The notes: generated by a model not told the origin, from the sequence alone. A stretch of DNA of 64,000 bases from Burkholderiaceae bacterium (GCA_018261955.1 JAGTRK010000003.1:365484-429483), one strand, 5' to 3'; shown: positions 9,374 to 19,786, counted from the first letter of the stretch. A program made the numbers and translations.

Positions 9374-10521
9374 TATTCACCTTGTGATTTTTTAACTTCT
9401 GCTTCGAGTTTCGCCAGTTTCGCCAAACGCGCTTCTTCTTTAGTCAAAGCTTTGCTGCGTGCATCATAGGCATCGACAATTCGCGCGACCAACGGGTGAC
9501 GCACCACGTCGGCGGAAGTAAATTCTGAAAAAGCCAAGCCTTTGACCTTACACAGGGTTTGTATCGCATCGGTCAAACCACTTTTCATCCCACGCGGTAA
9601 ATCCAATTGTGACGGATCACCCGTGACCACGGCGCGTGCGCCAAAACCAATGCGCGTGAGGAACATTTTCATTTGCTCCGGCGTGGTGTTTTGCGCTTCG
9701 TCCAAAATGATGAACGCATGGTTGAGCGTGCGCCCACGCATATACGCCAACGGCGCGATTTCTATCATTTGTTTTTCAAACATTTTTTGGACTTTATCAA
9801 AGCCCATCAAATCATACAAAGCATCGTATAAAGGGCGCAAATACGGATCCACCTTTTGCGTCAAATCACCCGGCAAAAAACCCAAACGCTCACCCGCTTC
9901 AACCGCTGGGCGCGTGAGCACGATGCGTTTGACCAAATCACGCTCGAGCGCATCAACTGCACACGCCACCGCGAGGTAGGTTTTACCCGTACCCGCAGGT
10001 CCTGTGCCAAAGGTGATGTCGTGCGACAAAATGTTTTCTAAATACGTGCGTTGGCGCGGCGTGCGCGCCTGTAAATCGGTGCGCCGTGTGTATAAAACTG
10101 GCCCCACATCGTCTAACGTTGGCAAGTCAGGGTTGAGGGTATGCGAAGGCAAGCGTGACTCATCCGCATCCACGCGTGCACGTGAAGCATGAATCAATAA
10201 TCGCGCATCGGCACGCTGCTCGTCCGTGCTGGCGTGGCGTTTATTGGCAAAGCCTGCTTGCAATTGCACGATGCCCAATTGCACATCATCGATGGAAAGC
10301 TCGCGCCCCGCCCTATCGTAAAAATGCGCCAGTGCTTGTGCGACCTCCTGCGCACGTTGACCACTGCTCGCACTCACGGTGAATTTACCACCACGGCGCG
10401 TGATGGTCGCGTTGTAGGCTTGCTCGATTTGGCGCAGGTTTTCGTCCAGTGTGCCGCAAAGATTCGCCAAGCGCGAGAGTTCAGACTTGGGCGCAATGAA
10501 TTGAGTTTTGTGAGATGCCAT
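9373..10521 (-). CDS. PhoH-like ATPase
   Basis: A 382-residue PhoH-family protein with P-loop GTGPAGTGKTYLA and Walker B-like FIILDEAQNTTPEQMKMFLTRIG. The N-terminal part (residues 1-110) resembles a KH-like nucleic-acid-binding domain, in keeping with suspected roles in RNA metabolism. I use the ATG at 10521: AAGAAAC precedes it, and the longer frame to 10587 would run into cysB. Its stop overlaps the ybeY start by 1 bp. A functional partnership with YbeY is implied by the conserved pairing, not shown. Confidence 0.95.
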   Translation of the reverse strand: MASHKTQFIAPKSELSRLANLCGTLDENLRQIEQAYNATITRRGGKFTVSASSGQRAQEVAQALAHFYDRAGRELSIDDVQLGIVQLQAGFANKRHASTDEQRADARLLIHASRARVDADESRLPSHTLNPDLPTLDDVGPVLYTRRTDLQARTPRQRTYLENILSHDITFGTGPAGTGKTYLAVACAVDALERDLVKRIVLTRPAVEAGERLGFLPGDLTQKVDPYLRPLYDALYDLMGFDKVQKMFEKQMIEIAPLAYMRGRTLNHAFIILDEAQNTTPEQMKMFLTRIGFGARAVVTGDPSQLDLPRGMKSGLTDAIQTLCKVKGLAFSEFTSADVVRHPLVARIVDAYDARSKALTKEEARLAKLAKLEAEVKKSQGE

Positions 10522-10537
10522 CGTTTCTTGGTCGCCT

Positions 10538-11440
10538 TTATGATTTAATTTGTGTGAGCAGTTCAATAAAATACCGCTCATACTCACGCAAAAAACGATC
10601 CATTTTCACTGCGGCATAAGTGGTGTTTTTGCCAAACAAATAGCCTGCGTCGCGTTTGACCAAGCCCAATTTATCACAATCAACATTTGCCAGTGCCATG
10701 CCTGAGAGTATGCCCACACCCAAACCCAACTCGACATAAGTACGAATCACGTCGGCATCTACCGCCTCGAGTGCAATGTCAGTACGCAAGTGTGCATCAA
10801 TAAATGCCTTGTCAATTTTCGCCCGCCCAGCAAATGCTGGGTCATAGGTGATAAGTGGATACTGCGCCAAATCTTGAAGTTTAATTTTGGTCTTTTGTAC
10901 CAAAGGATGATTGACAGGCAGCAAAATTTGGTGCGTCCAGTCGTAGCACGCCTCGCTGCTCAAACCTTCAGTCGCCGCCAAACGTTCAGTCGCCACGGCA
11001 ATATCCGCGTGGTCATGCAAAACCATTTGGGCGATGTGCGACGGTGCGCCTTCGAGCAAAGACAAGCGCACATCGGGGTATTTTTCGCGAAATTTGGCAA
11101 TGATGCTCGGCAATACGTAGCGTGCCTGCGTGTGCGTGGTCGCTATGGTCAATCGCCCAAACATCGGATTTTTGCACTCATAGACCAAATCTTTGAAATC
11201 GTCCATTTCGTGCAAAATGCGTTCTAACTGAGGCAATAAAATCGTGCCTTCTTTGGTCAAACCACGAATGCGTTTGCCATGACGCTCAAACAAATCAAAG
11301 CCCAAAGTCGCCTCAAAATCCAAGACCGTTTTCGACACCCCAGGTTGCGAGGTAAACAACGCATCCGATGCACGTGTCAAATTAAAATTTTGTCGAACAA
11401 TTTCACGCACATAGCGCAGTTGTTGCAGATTGATATTCAT
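10538..11440 (-). CDS. cysB: LysR-type regulator, CysB-like
   Basis: A 300-residue LysR-type regulator. The N-terminus NLQQLRYVREIVRQNFNLTRA, followed by SQPGVSKTVLDFEATLGFDLF, matches CysB/Cbl helix-turn-helix domains closely, as does the GKRIRGLTKEG segment. CysB activates sulfate assimilation with N-acetylserine as inducer. It lies 12 bp after lptG and 16 bp before phoH on the same strand. CysB versus its close relative Cbl cannot be fully separated by eye. Confidence 0.88.
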   Translation of the reverse strand: MNINLQQLRYVREIVRQNFNLTRASDALFTSQPGVSKTVLDFEATLGFDLFERHGKRIRGLTKEGTILLPQLERILHEMDDFKDLVYECKNPMFGRLTIATTHTQARYVLPSIIAKFREKYPDVRLSLLEGAPSHIAQMVLHDHADIAVATERLAATEGLSSEACYDWTHQILLPVNHPLVQKTKIKLQDLAQYPLITYDPAFAGRAKIDKAFIDAHLRTDIALEAVDADVIRTYVELGLGVGILSGMALANVDCDKLGLVKRDAGYLFGKNTTYAAVKMDRFLREYERYFIELLTQIKS

Positions 11441-11452
11441 GGATAAATCCTT

Positions 11453-12580
11453 TTAAGCAACGCGTGTGACTTTCCACAGCCACAACATCGCAATCATTAA
11501 AAACAGCAAGATGGGTGCCACCGCGACCACGAAGGGCGAATAACTGAGTAAAGGCCCCAAAAATTGCACCATCGAATTCATAATAAAAAACAACAAACCC
11601 AAGAAAATCCCCGTCATCACACGCACACCCACACCACCTTTGCGCGTCTGCATAAAGGCAAACGGCAGAGCCAGCAGCAACATCACCACAATACTTAAAG
11701 GGTAAAACAGTTTTTGCCAAAAGCCCAACTCAAACTCGCGCGAACGTTGCCCCGTTTCTTGGGCATTCTGAATGCGCTCACGCAGTTGCATCAAGGGTAA
11801 AGACACATACGATAAACCTCGAAAACGTATGTTTTCTAAAGTGTAATCACCCAAATTCACTGTCTGCTGTCGTAGTACCTGTTCAGTCTGCCCCGTAACC
11901 ACCCCAGCTGGATTGATGACCAATTGGATTTGATGCACATCCGAAAGCGTCCAAACCCCTGCCTTTTCAGTTTCCATTGCGCTTTGTGCAACCGTAAGGG
12001 TTTTCAGCGCAAACTCTGAAGTCAACTCGTACAAACGCACATCTTTGAGCGTATCACCCTTGACAATGGTACGCACATTAATCATGCGCACATCACCATT
12101 GGGCAAATTTTGACGCCCCCAAAAACCGCCCGCATTTTTAAAATATTGGTCACTTTGCAAGGCAATACTTTTCATACTGCGCGCGGTTTCATTCGCTTTG
12201 GCAACCCCAGTTTCCCCCAAAAAACCCACCAACAAAGCAAGTACCACACCCAAACTGGTGACAATGCCAATCATTTGGCGGATACTCAAACCTGATGCAC
12301 GCCAAACAATCAATTCTGAGCGTGCCGCCATATTCGATAATGCCAGCACCCCACCAATTAAAGTACAAATTGGCAACAAGCGATACATGTAATCAGGTGT
12401 ACCCAGCAGAGTTACACCAACCAACGTCGCCAGCGTATAATCTTTTTGTCCAACCGAACGCGCTTCATTTAAGCCATCCATGGTCACCAAGACCAAGAAA
12501 AAGCCAAGCAACACTGCGCCAATTGACAACAGCATTTCTTTATAAAAAGTACGTACCACCAAACTACGTATCCAGTCCAT
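11453..12580 (-). CDS. lptG: LPS export ABC transporter permease LptG
   Basis: A 375-residue inner-membrane permease of the LptF/LptG family, which with LptB moves lipopolysaccharide out of the inner membrane. N-terminal transmembrane segments (about 15-35, 60-80 and 100-120) are followed by a periplasmic beta-jellyroll region and three C-terminal segments (about 285-305, 315-335, 345-370). The motif PIGTL-like region PICTLIGGVLALSNMAARSEL and WRASGLSIRQ are LptG-like coupling regions. It follows lptF by 12 bp and precedes cysB by 12 bp. Confidence 0.95.
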   Translation of the reverse strand: MDWIRSLVVRTFYKEMLLSIGAVLLGFFLVLVTMDGLNEARSVGQKDYTLATLVGVTLLGTPDYMYRLLPICTLIGGVLALSNMAARSELIVWRASGLSIRQMIGIVTSLGVVLALLVGFLGETGVAKANETARSMKSIALQSDQYFKNAGGFWGRQNLPNGDVRMINVRTIVKGDTLKDVRLYELTSEFALKTLTVAQSAMETEKAGVWTLSDVHQIQLVINPAGVVTGQTEQVLRQQTVNLGDYTLENIRFRGLSYVSLPLMQLRERIQNAQETGQRSREFELGFWQKLFYPLSIVVMLLLALPFAFMQTRKGGVGVRVMTGIFLGLLFFIMNSMVQFLGPLLSYSPFVVAVAPILLFLMIAMLWLWKVTRVA

Positions 12581-12592
12581 ACCACCTCAAAT

Positions 12593-13711
12593 TCACACGC
12601 GCTTGAACGGCCAGAACGCGCTCAAACTCAAATTAGAAAAACGCCAAGCATGATTGCGATACCACAGCGCCAGAAAACTGAGCAACAAAAACCCACCATG
12701 AACCATCGCAAACGCCCACCATGTGTGCAACTGACTGCGTGCAATCGCGCTTTCGCCCATTTTGATGAAATTCAGATAAATCATCAATAGAGCGACACCC
12801 ATCAAAATTCCCCATGTTTTATTCGTGCGTGGACGCGCGTAACCCAATACCACCGCAAAAATCGCCATCGGTACAATCATCCACGCATCCGAAATACGCC
12901 GATAAAACTCCGCTCGTGCTTCGCGAGTTTTTGTATTCAATAAAATCAAAGTTGGCAACTGATCCACTGGGGTTTCTTTGAATTTGCGCGCTTCAATATT
13001 GGCCACATCACTCATCGAAATGCCATACTGTCCGAAGTGCATACTGCTGATTTGTTGCTTGTTGGCATCGACCAAGTATTGACGACCATTTTCTAAAATC
13101 AAAAACAAGCGTGCGTCATCCGATACCTTGGCATAAGCAGAATCCGCAGTCACAACCAAACGCTGATTGGGGCGATTTTGACTGATAAACACCCGCTCAA
13201 ATGCAGGCAAAGCACCTGTTGTAACCGCTTGTACAAATACCGTGCGCGCACCATCTTTGGTGGTTTGAAAAGAGCCGTCTTTGATTAAATTTAATTGCGA
13301 TGCCACGTTATTTTTTTGATACGCCGCCAATTTATGGCTCGCCCAAGGCACCAGTACCAGACTCATAAAAGTCAAAAACACCACCATCGGCAACACCAAC
13401 ATCCACACGGGTTTGAACAATGCCCACGTACCAACACCTGAAGATTGCCACACCACCATTTCAGAGTCTTTGTACAAGCGCGCCACCGTACTGGTGATGG
13501 CAATCACCACCGTTGCCACCATAATCAGCGGAAAATATTGCAAAGACATCACCAACAAATATTTCAGCAGCACATCCAAAGCGATTGCGCCTTCATTGAC
13601 ATCACCGAGCGCGCGCACCAAAAAAAACACCGTTATAATTGTAAACAGTGTGAAAAATAACACCGCAGTCAGCGTCATCTTTTCGCGCAAAATAGAGCGT
13701 TCGAATATCAT
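12593..13711 (-). CDS. lptF: LPS export ABC transporter permease LptF
   Basis: A 372-residue permease, partner of LptG in the LptB2FG exporter. It begins MIFERSILREKMTLTAVLFF, typical of LptF, and has KDSEMVVWQSSGVG, the family coupling motif facing the LptB ATPase. Topology is three N-terminal and three C-terminal membrane segments around a periplasmic domain. It is the first gene of the minus-strand unit; 141 bp separate it from divergent pepA, the same lptF/pepA divergence seen in many proteobacteria. Confidence 0.95.
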   Translation of the reverse strand: MIFERSILREKMTLTAVLFFTLFTIITVFFLVRALGDVNEGAIALDVLLKYLLVMSLQYFPLIMVATVVIAITSTVARLYKDSEMVVWQSSGVGTWALFKPVWMLVLPMVVFLTFMSLVLVPWASHKLAAYQKNNVASQLNLIKDGSFQTTKDGARTVFVQAVTTGALPAFERVFISQNRPNQRLVVTADSAYAKVSDDARLFLILENGRQYLVDANKQQISSMHFGQYGISMSDVANIEARKFKETPVDQLPTLILLNTKTREARAEFYRRISDAWMIVPMAIFAVVLGYARPRTNKTWGILMGVALLMIYLNFIKMGESAIARSQLHTWWAFAMVHGGFLLLSFLALWYRNHAWRFSNLSLSAFWPFKRV

Positions 13712-13852
13712 AGCCAGCCCAACAACAATATCTTCAGAGCGTCCCTTTCACATTCAACACAAACACACATCAATGGTGCGATTGGTTATAATGCGAACCA
13801 AACACTAAATAAACTTTGGTTATAAAAAATCATATTCTACAGGAAAACAACC

Positions 13853-15364
13853 ATGCAATTTCAACTCAAAGCCGCAACACCACTCAAAGGCAGCAAAAAA
13901 CAATTGGCCTACGCCTTTATCGTCGCGTGTCAGAACGAACAATCGCGCGCAATTCTTGATGATGCAACCCGTTTAGCATTACCACAATTGGTACAAAACA
14001 CCCTGCGCATTGCCATCGATACCAACCATTTCAATGCGACAGCTAAACAACAAATCAGCGTGATTGATGAAGACGCACACACTCAATTCATCGTGGTAGG
14101 CACGGGCAAGAAATCCGCCAAAACCGCCAAAACAGCAGCACAAGAAATCACCACGTATTGCCAACAATACGAAATCAAACAAGCATCGGTGTTCATCGAT
14201 AGCAACTTGGACGATGATTATGCTCTGAATCAATTTATTTTGAGCGCGGCTGACTGCGCATACACCTTTGAATGCCCGAACGGTATGAACACAGGCGAGC
14301 ATGCCAAGAACAATACAAAGAAAGCCTCACAATCGGCCAAGCGCACACTCACGTTATTGACCCACGGAACCCCTAAGGCGGCTCAAAAACAGCAAGTGAC
14401 TCAGGCGATTGCAATTGCACAAGGCGTGGCGCTGTCCAAACAATTGGGCAACTTACCCGCGAACTACGCCACCCCAACACATTTGGGCGAAGTGGCCAAA
14501 AAATTGGGCAAGGATTATGGTTTTAAAGTACAGGTTTTGGAGCGCAAACAAATTGCCGCGCTGAAAATGAATTCGTTTTTATCGGTGGCAAAAGGCTCAA
14601 CCGAACCACCGCGTTTCATCATCCTCGAATACAAAGGCGCGGGTGCGAAAGACGCGCCAACCGTATTGGTCGGCAAAGGCATTACTTTTGACTCGGGCGG
14701 GATTTCGCTCAAACCAGGGTTGAATATGGACGAGATGAAATACGATATGTGTGGTGCGGCTTCGGTGCTCGGTACATTCAAAACTTTGGGCGAAATCAAA
14801 CCCAAAATCAACGTGGTCGGCTTGATTGCCACCTGTGAGAATATGCCTGCAGGCAACGCCAATAAACCAGGGGACGTGATCACCTCAATGGCGGGCATCA
14901 CCATTGAAGTACTCAACACCGATGCTGAAGGTCGCTTGGTTCTGTGCGACGCCCTGACCTATGCCGAACGCTACAAACCATCCGCGGTGGTCGATATGGC
15001 GACCCTCACGGGCGCGTGTGTGGTCGCGCTGGGTCACCACCACTCAGGCTTATTTGCTAACAACGATGCTTTAGCGGACGAAATTCAAGCAGCGGGTACA
15101 ACGCAAAGCGATACGGCATGGCGCATGCCTTTGGACAGCGAGTACAACGAGCAACTCAAATCAAATTTTGCTGATTTGGCGAACATCGGCGGAATGCCCG
15201 CAGGCAGCGTCACCGCTGCGTGTTTCTTGTCAAAATTTACTGAGAAATACCCGTGGGCGCACCTTGACATCGCGGGTACGGCATGGAAATCGGGTGCAAA
15301 TAAAGGTGCAACGGGGCGACCTGTACCATTATTGAGCCAATTTTTGCTCAACCGTGCGAAGTAA
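13853..15364 (+). CDS. pepA: Leucyl aminopeptidase (M17)
   Basis: A 503-residue M17 aminopeptidase that removes N-terminal residues in peptide turnover; E. coli PepA is also a DNA-binding architectural protein for XerCD recombination. Metal and catalytic motifs are visible: [16 protein letters not shown] (Lys and Asp ligands) and the signature [14 protein letters not shown] (about residues 357-370). The N-terminal domain is also present in full length. AGGAAAAC precedes the ATG. holC follows, as in many genomes, but here a large inverted repeat separates them. Confidence 0.96.
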   Translation: MQFQLKAATPLKGSKKQLAYAFIVACQNEQSRAILDDATRLALPQLVQNTLRIAIDTNHFNATAKQQISVIDEDAHTQFIVVGTGKKSAKTAKTAAQEITTYCQQYEIKQASVFIDSNLDDDYALNQFILSAADCAYTFECPNGMNTGEHAKNNTKKASQSAKRTLTLLTHGTPKAAQKQQVTQAIAIAQGVALSKQLGNLPANYATPTHLGEVAKKLGKDYGFKVQVLERKQIAALKMNSFLSVAKGSTEPPRFIILEYKGAGAKDAPTVLVGKGITFDSGGISLKPGLNMDEMKYDMCGAASVLGTFKTLGEIKPKINVVGLIATCENMPAGNANKPGDVITSMAGITIEVLNTDAEGRLVLCDALTYAERYKPSAVVDMATLTGACVVALGHHHSGLFANNDALADEIQAAGTTQSDTAWRMPLDSEYNEQLKSNFADLANIGGMPAGSVTAACFLSKFTEKYPWAHLDIAGTAWKSGANKGATGRPVPLLSQFLLNRAK

Positions 15365-15368
15365 AGCC

Positions 15369-15486
15369 GTCATTGCGGGGGAGAACCAACAGGTTCGAGT
15401 AACCCCGTAGCCGCTTTGCAAGGAGAATTGCGGGGGAGAAGCGCAAACTTCGGGTAATGAACCTGTTGGTTCTCCCCCGCAGTGAC
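15369..15486. repeat. Large inverted repeat (REP-like) between pepA and holC
   Basis: Two 28-bp arms, 15369-15396 and 15459-15486, are reverse complements at 27 of 28 positions. A third partial copy of the arm core (ATTGCGGGGGAGAA) occurs in direct orientation at about 15428-15441. The outer end begins GTCATTGCG, the same start as other repeat units in this window (22505, 46833). It may act as a terminator for pepA or as a REP-type element. Confidence 0.85.
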
Positions 15487-15527
15487 CGCATATTTAATTG
15501 CCACCACCATATAAACCACCCATCACC

Positions 15528-15959
15528 ATGACCCAAATCGATTTTTTCTCCAACGCCCCCAACCGCATCGAATACGTCGCGCGGCTTTTGCAAAAAGTCC
15601 AACAGCGCGGACAAACTGCTGTGGTGTACGGCGATGCGCCGACTTTGCAGTCTTTGAGCGATTCATTGTGGCAAGCGAATGGTTTTTTGGCACATGAGTT
15701 GATCCTCGAACCTGTGGATGATTTACCCAATATCGCACCGTTTATCCTGACGGCGCAGCCGCACGCGCATTTTCCACACCACGAAGTCTTGATTAATTTG
15801 TCGGACGAACAACCTGTTTTTTTTGCGCAATTTGAGCGTTTAATTGAGATTGTGCCCAACGAAGCCACACCCAAGCAAATGGCACGTGAGCGTTGGCAAA
15901 ATTACAAGCACACAGGTTATGCAATCAAACACCACGACATCGCAGCCATCAAAAAATAA
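15528..15959 (+). CDS. holC: DNA polymerase III subunit chi
   Basis: A 143-residue HolC, the chi subunit that links the clamp loader to single-strand-binding protein. It begins MTQIDFFSNAPNRIEYVARLL, typical of chi, and ends with the conserved RERWQNYKHTGYAIKHH region. The ATG at 15528 is chosen over an in-frame ATG at 15498 because the fold starts at TQIDFF. The position after pepA supports the call. Confidence 0.93.
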   Translation: MTQIDFFSNAPNRIEYVARLLQKVQQRGQTAVVYGDAPTLQSLSDSLWQANGFLAHELILEPVDDLPNIAPFILTAQPHAHFPHHEVLINLSDEQPVFFAQFERLIEIVPNEATPKQMARERWQNYKHTGYAIKHHDIAAIKK

Positions 15960-16032
15960 TGCGGTACAATGCGGCAACATTGTCGGGTTTGGCAATGTGT
16001 TCATCGGGTAATTTTTTTAAAAGGAATCCATT

Positions 16033-16242
16033 ATGACCATCGTCAAAGTTATTGAAGTCATCGCTTCATCACCCACCAGCATCGAAGATGCCATTCAAGG
16101 CGCAGTGGCTGAGGTATCTAAATCCGTGCGCAATATTGACTCGGTTTATGTCAAAGACATCAAAGCACACGTTAAGGACGGCAAAGTCACATCATACGGC
16201 GCGATTTGCAAAATTTCTTTCCGCGTTGATAATGAGGATTGA
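16033..16242 (+). CDS. Dodecin family flavin-binding protein
   Basis: A 69-residue dodecin, a small protein that assembles into hollow dodecamers storing flavin (riboflavin or FMN) and sometimes CoA. The family pattern is clear: MTIVKVIEVIASSPTSIEDA, then NIDSVYVKDIKAHV and YGAICKISFRV, giving one helix against a three-stranded sheet. A strong AAAAGGAA site precedes the start. It stands alone between holC and a bidirectional terminator. Confidence 0.95.
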   Translation: MTIVKVIEVIASSPTSIEDAIQGAVAEVSKSVRNIDSVYVKDIKAHVKDGKVTSYGAICKISFRVDNED

Positions 16243-16260
16243 TTGAAGTTTTCTACAAAC

Positions 16261-16286
16261 AAAAAGCGTGCCGAGGCACGCTTTTT
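16261..16286. terminator. Bidirectional terminator
   Basis: An 11-bp stem (16261-16271 with 16276-16286, core GCGTGC/GCACGC), loop CGAG, flanked by A-run and T-run. It lies between the dodecin gene (+) and the end of the amino acid transporter operon (-). Confidence 0.9.
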
Positions 16287-16307
16287 GCATCATGAGTCTT
16301 TGGCAAA

Positions 16308-17081
16308 TTATTTCAAATTTCCCGATAAAAATTGTTGCAAACGCTCGCACTCAGGATGCACCAATACTTTTTTCGGGTCACCCTGCTCTTCAATCACCCC
16401 TTTGTGCAAGAAAATCACATGGTTGGAGACCTCACGCGCAAAGCCCATTTCGTGTGTAACCACCACCATTGTGCGCCCTTCTTCTGCCAATGCACGCATG
16501 ACTTTGAGTACCTCGCCGACCAGTTCTGGATCCAATGCTGAAGTCGGCTCGTCGAATAAAATGACTTCTGGCTCCATTGACAAGGCACGCGCAATCGCCA
16601 CCCGCTGTTGTTGCCCACCCGACATCGCTGAAGGGTATTTGTCTTCCGCACCTTGCAAGCCCACTTTGTCCAAATACTTGCGCGCACGCCCAACCGCTTC
16701 AGCTTTACTCAAACCCAATACGCGTATCGGTGCTTCAATCAAGTTTTCTAATACCGTCATGTGTTGCCACAAATTAAAGTGTTGAAACACCATGCACAAG
16801 CGGCTGCGAAAATGTTGCAACTGCTTGCTGTCGTTGGCAACCAAATCGCCTGTTTTGCTTGGCTTGAGGTCAAGCAATTCGCCATTGAGTGCAATCGTGC
16901 CTTGATTGGGCTTTTCCAACATATTGATACAGCGTAAAAACGTACTTTTACCTGAACCCGATGAGCCGATGATGCTGATGACATCACCCGCATTCGCTGT
17001 GAGCGATACGCCACGCAGAACGATGTTGTCACCATAACTTTTATGAATGTCACTGACTTTGAGTTTTTCTTTGTGTTCCAT
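16308..17081 (-). CDS. aotP: Arginine/ornithine ABC transporter ATP-binding protein
   Basis: A 257-residue polar-amino-acid ABC ATPase of the HisP/AotP type. Walker A is [20 protein letters not shown], the signature is [15 protein letters not shown], Walker B is [14 protein letters not shown] and the switch histidine is in [13 protein letters not shown]. The ATG at 17081, preceded by AGGGC, gives the usual length; the longer frame upstream is not conserved. It is the distal gene of a five-gene unit with binding protein, two permeases and an AotO-like hydrolase. Confidence 0.93.
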   Translation of the reverse strand: MEHKEKLKVSDIHKSYGDNIVLRGVSLTANAGDVISIIGSSGSGKSTFLRCINMLEKPNQGTIALNGELLDLKPSKTGDLVANDSKQLQHFRSRLCMVFQHFNLWQHMTVLENLIEAPIRVLGLSKAEAVGRARKYLDKVGLQGAEDKYPSAMSGGQQQRVAIARALSMEPEVILFDEPTSALDPELVGEVLKVMRALAEEGRTMVVVTHEMGFAREVSNHVIFLHKGVIEEQGDPKKVLVHPECERLQQFLSGNLK

Positions 17082-17109
17082 GTTTTTTGCCCTATTTTTT
17101 TTAATGTGT

Positions 17110-18246
17110 TTATGGCCCGAGGGTTTCACCCAGACCCAAATCTTTGTCCCCTGAAATACTGACCAAGGTTGCACCTTGTTGAGCGTAGCGCACGTGATGA
17201 CACGCAAAAACAAAGCCGTCAATCGGACTGCGCACATCCGTGCTGATTTGATGAATCGGGTCAATCACCTGTGCCAGCACTTGACCTTGAACCACGGTTT
17301 CACCGGCTTTGACCACAAAAACCACCACCCCTGCACTCGGTGCATTGACATACTGCACGCCCGCCAGCGGATGTGGCTTGCGAATCAACTCAGGCAATGC
17401 TTGCAAGGCATCGGCTCGCAACGACACATCGCCCAAATGCGCCAAATACTGCACCATTGCCTGCGCGTCGCTGTGCGCCAGTTTGTGTTGCAAATCCATT
17501 TGCCCGCGCAACTCCACCGTCATACTGCAACACGCGCAGGGAATATTGGCCTGTGGAAATTCATGCGCCAAACGCAACCACGGCGTGGATAGAAACTCAT
17601 CAAATGCTTTGGAGCCTGAATCTTCGGAAATGATTTGACACTCACTGCGCAATAGCCGCGCCAATGGCTCAACCGTTGACCACAATTGCGGCAAGGTGTA
17701 ACAGTGCATCACCGCATACTCGTCGCAATGTAAATCAAGCACCACATCGGCATCAAACGCCAACCCGACCAAAATATGCTGCAGTGTATCCACTTGGGTT
17801 TGTGGTTGATAATCTTCAATCACCGCACGCATGGTTTGACGAATATACTGCACATTCGCCACCGCATCCTTACCCAACTGTGCAGGCTTCTCACGCAAGC
17901 GCGCAAGGGTTTTGCCATACAAATCAAAATCGGTCAGCCGATTGAAATTTCGCCCCGTAAACAAATCAAATCGCCCTGACGGATCGTACATCAGCGTTTG
18001 TGCCAAACCAATCGGATTGCACAAAGGCACGAGCACCACATGCGCTTTCAATTTGCCTTCTTGTTCCAACTGCTCAAGCATCGGGCGCAGATGATACGCA
18101 ACCAATGCACCGGGCAATTCATCGGCATGCAAACTGGTTTGGATGTAAATTTTGCGTTCCGAATCCTCAGGACCGAAGTGCAATGTGGTGACGTATCGCG
18201 TCATTCCGAGCGATGCACCGTCCAAGGCATGGTATTCAATCCGCAT
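17110..18246 (-). CDS. aotO: Succinylglutamate desuccinylase/aspartoacylase family protein (AotO-like)
   Basis: A 378-residue zinc hydrolase of the AstE/aspartoacylase (M14-like) family. Ligand motifs are visible: SLHADELPG (His and Glu) and [13 protein letters not shown] (His), with NRLTD before them. A gene of this family lies in the Pseudomonas aotJQMOP arginine/ornithine operon as aotO, and the order here is the same. Its substrate in that setting is not established. The ATG at 18246 has GAGGA eight bases upstream and avoids overlap with the permease gene; an in-frame GTG at 18267 repeats the MRIE start and is less likely. Confidence 0.85.
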   Translation of the reverse strand: MRIEYHALDGASLGMTRYVTTLHFGPEDSERKIYIQTSLHADELPGALVAYHLRPMLEQLEQEGKLKAHVVLVPLCNPIGLAQTLMYDPSGRFDLFTGRNFNRLTDFDLYGKTLARLREKPAQLGKDAVANVQYIRQTMRAVIEDYQPQTQVDTLQHILVGLAFDADVVLDLHCDEYAVMHCYTLPQLWSTVEPLARLLRSECQIISEDSGSKAFDEFLSTPWLRLAHEFPQANIPCACCSMTVELRGQMDLQHKLAHSDAQAMVQYLAHLGDVSLRADALQALPELIRKPHPLAGVQYVNAPSAGVVVFVVKAGETVVQGQVLAQVIDPIHQISTDVRSPIDGFVFACHHVRYAQQGATLVSISGDKDLGLGETLGP

Positions 18247-18256
18247 AGTCCAATCC

Positions 18257-18967
18257 TCAATGCGCACGCGGCTTTAAGTGCGCTAAATACTTGCGCTCCA
18301 AAGCCTTAAATGCCTGTACCAACACAAAGGTAATCAGCAAGTACAAAATGGCAGCAGGCACATACGCGACGAATGGTTGATAATTCGTACTGTCAAAGCG
18401 ATGCGCTTGCCCTGTGATTTCGTACAACGTGAAACTTGATGCCAATGCTGTCGCTTGCACCATCAAAATTACCTCATTACTGTACGCAGGCAAGGCACGG
18501 CGCAAACTCGATGGCAAAATGATGTGGCGCATGACCTGAGCCGCACTCAAGCCATAGGCGCGCCCTGCTTCAACCTCACCATTTTCAGTGTTGCGAATCG
18601 CACCCGATAAAATAATGGTGGTGTACGCCGCCGTGTTGAAAATCAAGCCCAAAAGCACCCAAAAATAGCCTTCACGCAAGAAATTAAAGCCAGGCACTTC
18701 CATTAAGTTTTGCACCCAATCCATACTGCCCACGCCGTCGTAAAAAATATACAACTGCACCAACAAAGGTGTGCCAGTGAAGAAAAATGCAAACATGCGC
18801 ACCCATTTGGCCGACCAAGTGGTTTTGCGCGAATGCATCACCGACAAAGGCAAAGCCATCATGCCACCAATCATCAGTGACACAAAAGTTAAACCCAAGG
18901 TCAAAGGCAAACCTGCCAAACATTGCAAAAATGAATCTATCCATAATTGCATGGTATCGTTATTCAT
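18257..18967 (-). CDS. aotM: Arginine/ornithine ABC transporter permease (HisM/AotM type)
   Basis: A 236-residue inner-membrane permease of the HisM/AotM type with about five hydrophobic segments. The EAA loop appears as NGEVEAGRAYGLSAAQVMRHI, contacting the ATPase. The start at 18967 (MNNDTMQ) overlaps the aotQ stop by 8 bp, which suggests coupled translation; the longer frame beginning with TTG is rejected. It pairs with AotQ to form the heterodimeric channel. Confidence 0.93.
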   Translation of the reverse strand: MNNDTMQLWIDSFLQCLAGLPLTLGLTFVSLMIGGMMALPLSVMHSRKTTWSAKWVRMFAFFFTGTPLLVQLYIFYDGVGSMDWVQNLMEVPGFNFLREGYFWVLLGLIFNTAAYTTIILSGAIRNTENGEVEAGRAYGLSAAQVMRHIILPSSLRRALPAYSNEVILMVQATALASSFTLYEITGQAHRFDSTNYQPFVAYVPAAILYLLITFVLVQAFKALERKYLAHLKPRAH

Positions 18968-19664
18968 AGCGCACCTCCACAATGCCTTTGCGATAGGTTC
19001 TGTCCAAATACCTGAACAATGCAATTGAACCGACCGTCAGAAACAAAAACACCACCGCCGAGAGGAAATTGAACAACAACGAACGGTGCTCAACAATGCC
19101 CGCCTGTTGCGCCACGCGCACCACGTCCTCCAAACCAATGATGGAGACCACCGCCGTGGCTTTGGACAAAGCCAGCCAGTTATTTTGAATCCCGGGTAAA
19201 GCAAAGCGCATCATCAAAGGAAAAGTAATGCGTTTAAACACTTGCCATTTATTCATGCCATACGCAATGCCCGCCTCCAATTGACCCGATGGAATCGCCA
19301 TAATCGCACCGCGTATGGTCTCGGTGAAATACGCACCATAAATCAAGGTCAATACCAACACGCCCGCAGTGAATGGATTGATGTCAATTTGTCCAAAACC
19401 AAAAAACTCAATCCATTGGTTCAGCCACATTTGAATGCCATAAAACAGCAGCAACATCCAAACCAATTCCGGTACACCGCGCAAAACCGACGAATACGCA
19501 GAAGCCAACCAACGCACCCAAGCCAAGCGTGATAAGCGCATTTGTGCCATCACCATACCGACAATGAATGAGAGTACAAACGATATAACCGCCACCATCA
19601 GGGTCAAAAAAGCTCCGTACAACAGGCGTGGTAAATATTGTGCAACCAAATTTAAAGTTTCCAT
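18960..19664 (-). CDS. aotQ: Arginine/ornithine ABC transporter permease (HisQ/AotQ type)
   Basis: A 234-residue permease beginning METLNLVAQYLPRLLYGAFL, typical of HisQ-type subunits. The EAA loop is SGQLEAGIAYGMNKWQVFKRI, and VLRGVPELVWMLLLFYG is the family signature. The ATG at 19664 is used; the upstream in-frame stretch to 19742 would enter the hairpin behind aotJ and looks non-coding. It lies 122 bp after aotJ. Confidence 0.93.
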   Translation of the reverse strand: METLNLVAQYLPRLLYGAFLTLMVAVISFVLSFIVGMVMAQMRLSRLAWVRWLASAYSSVLRGVPELVWMLLLFYGIQMWLNQWIEFFGFGQIDINPFTAGVLVLTLIYGAYFTETIRGAIMAIPSGQLEAGIAYGMNKWQVFKRITFPLMMRFALPGIQNNWLALSKATAVVSIIGLEDVVRVAQQAGIVEHRSLLFNFLSAVVFLFLTVGSIALFRYLDRTYRKGIVEVRYE

Positions 19665-19733
19665 GAGTGCCCGTGTGATGTCTCTATAAAAATAATGAAT
19701 GTAGCAAGGCAGCCAACTCAAGCCGATAAACAA

Positions 19734-19768
19734 AAACCCCACAGACAGTGACAGCGTATGTGGGGTTT
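19734..19768 (-). terminator. Attenuator-like hairpin between aotJ and aotQ
   Basis: A 10-bp stem (19734-19743 with 19759-19768, AAACCCCACA/TGTGGGGTTT) followed on the minus strand by a T-run. Its place between the binding-protein gene and the permease genes fits the common arrangement in which a partial terminator keeps the binding protein in excess. Confidence 0.8.
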
Positions 19769-19786
19769 CATGTCCATCAAATAAAT

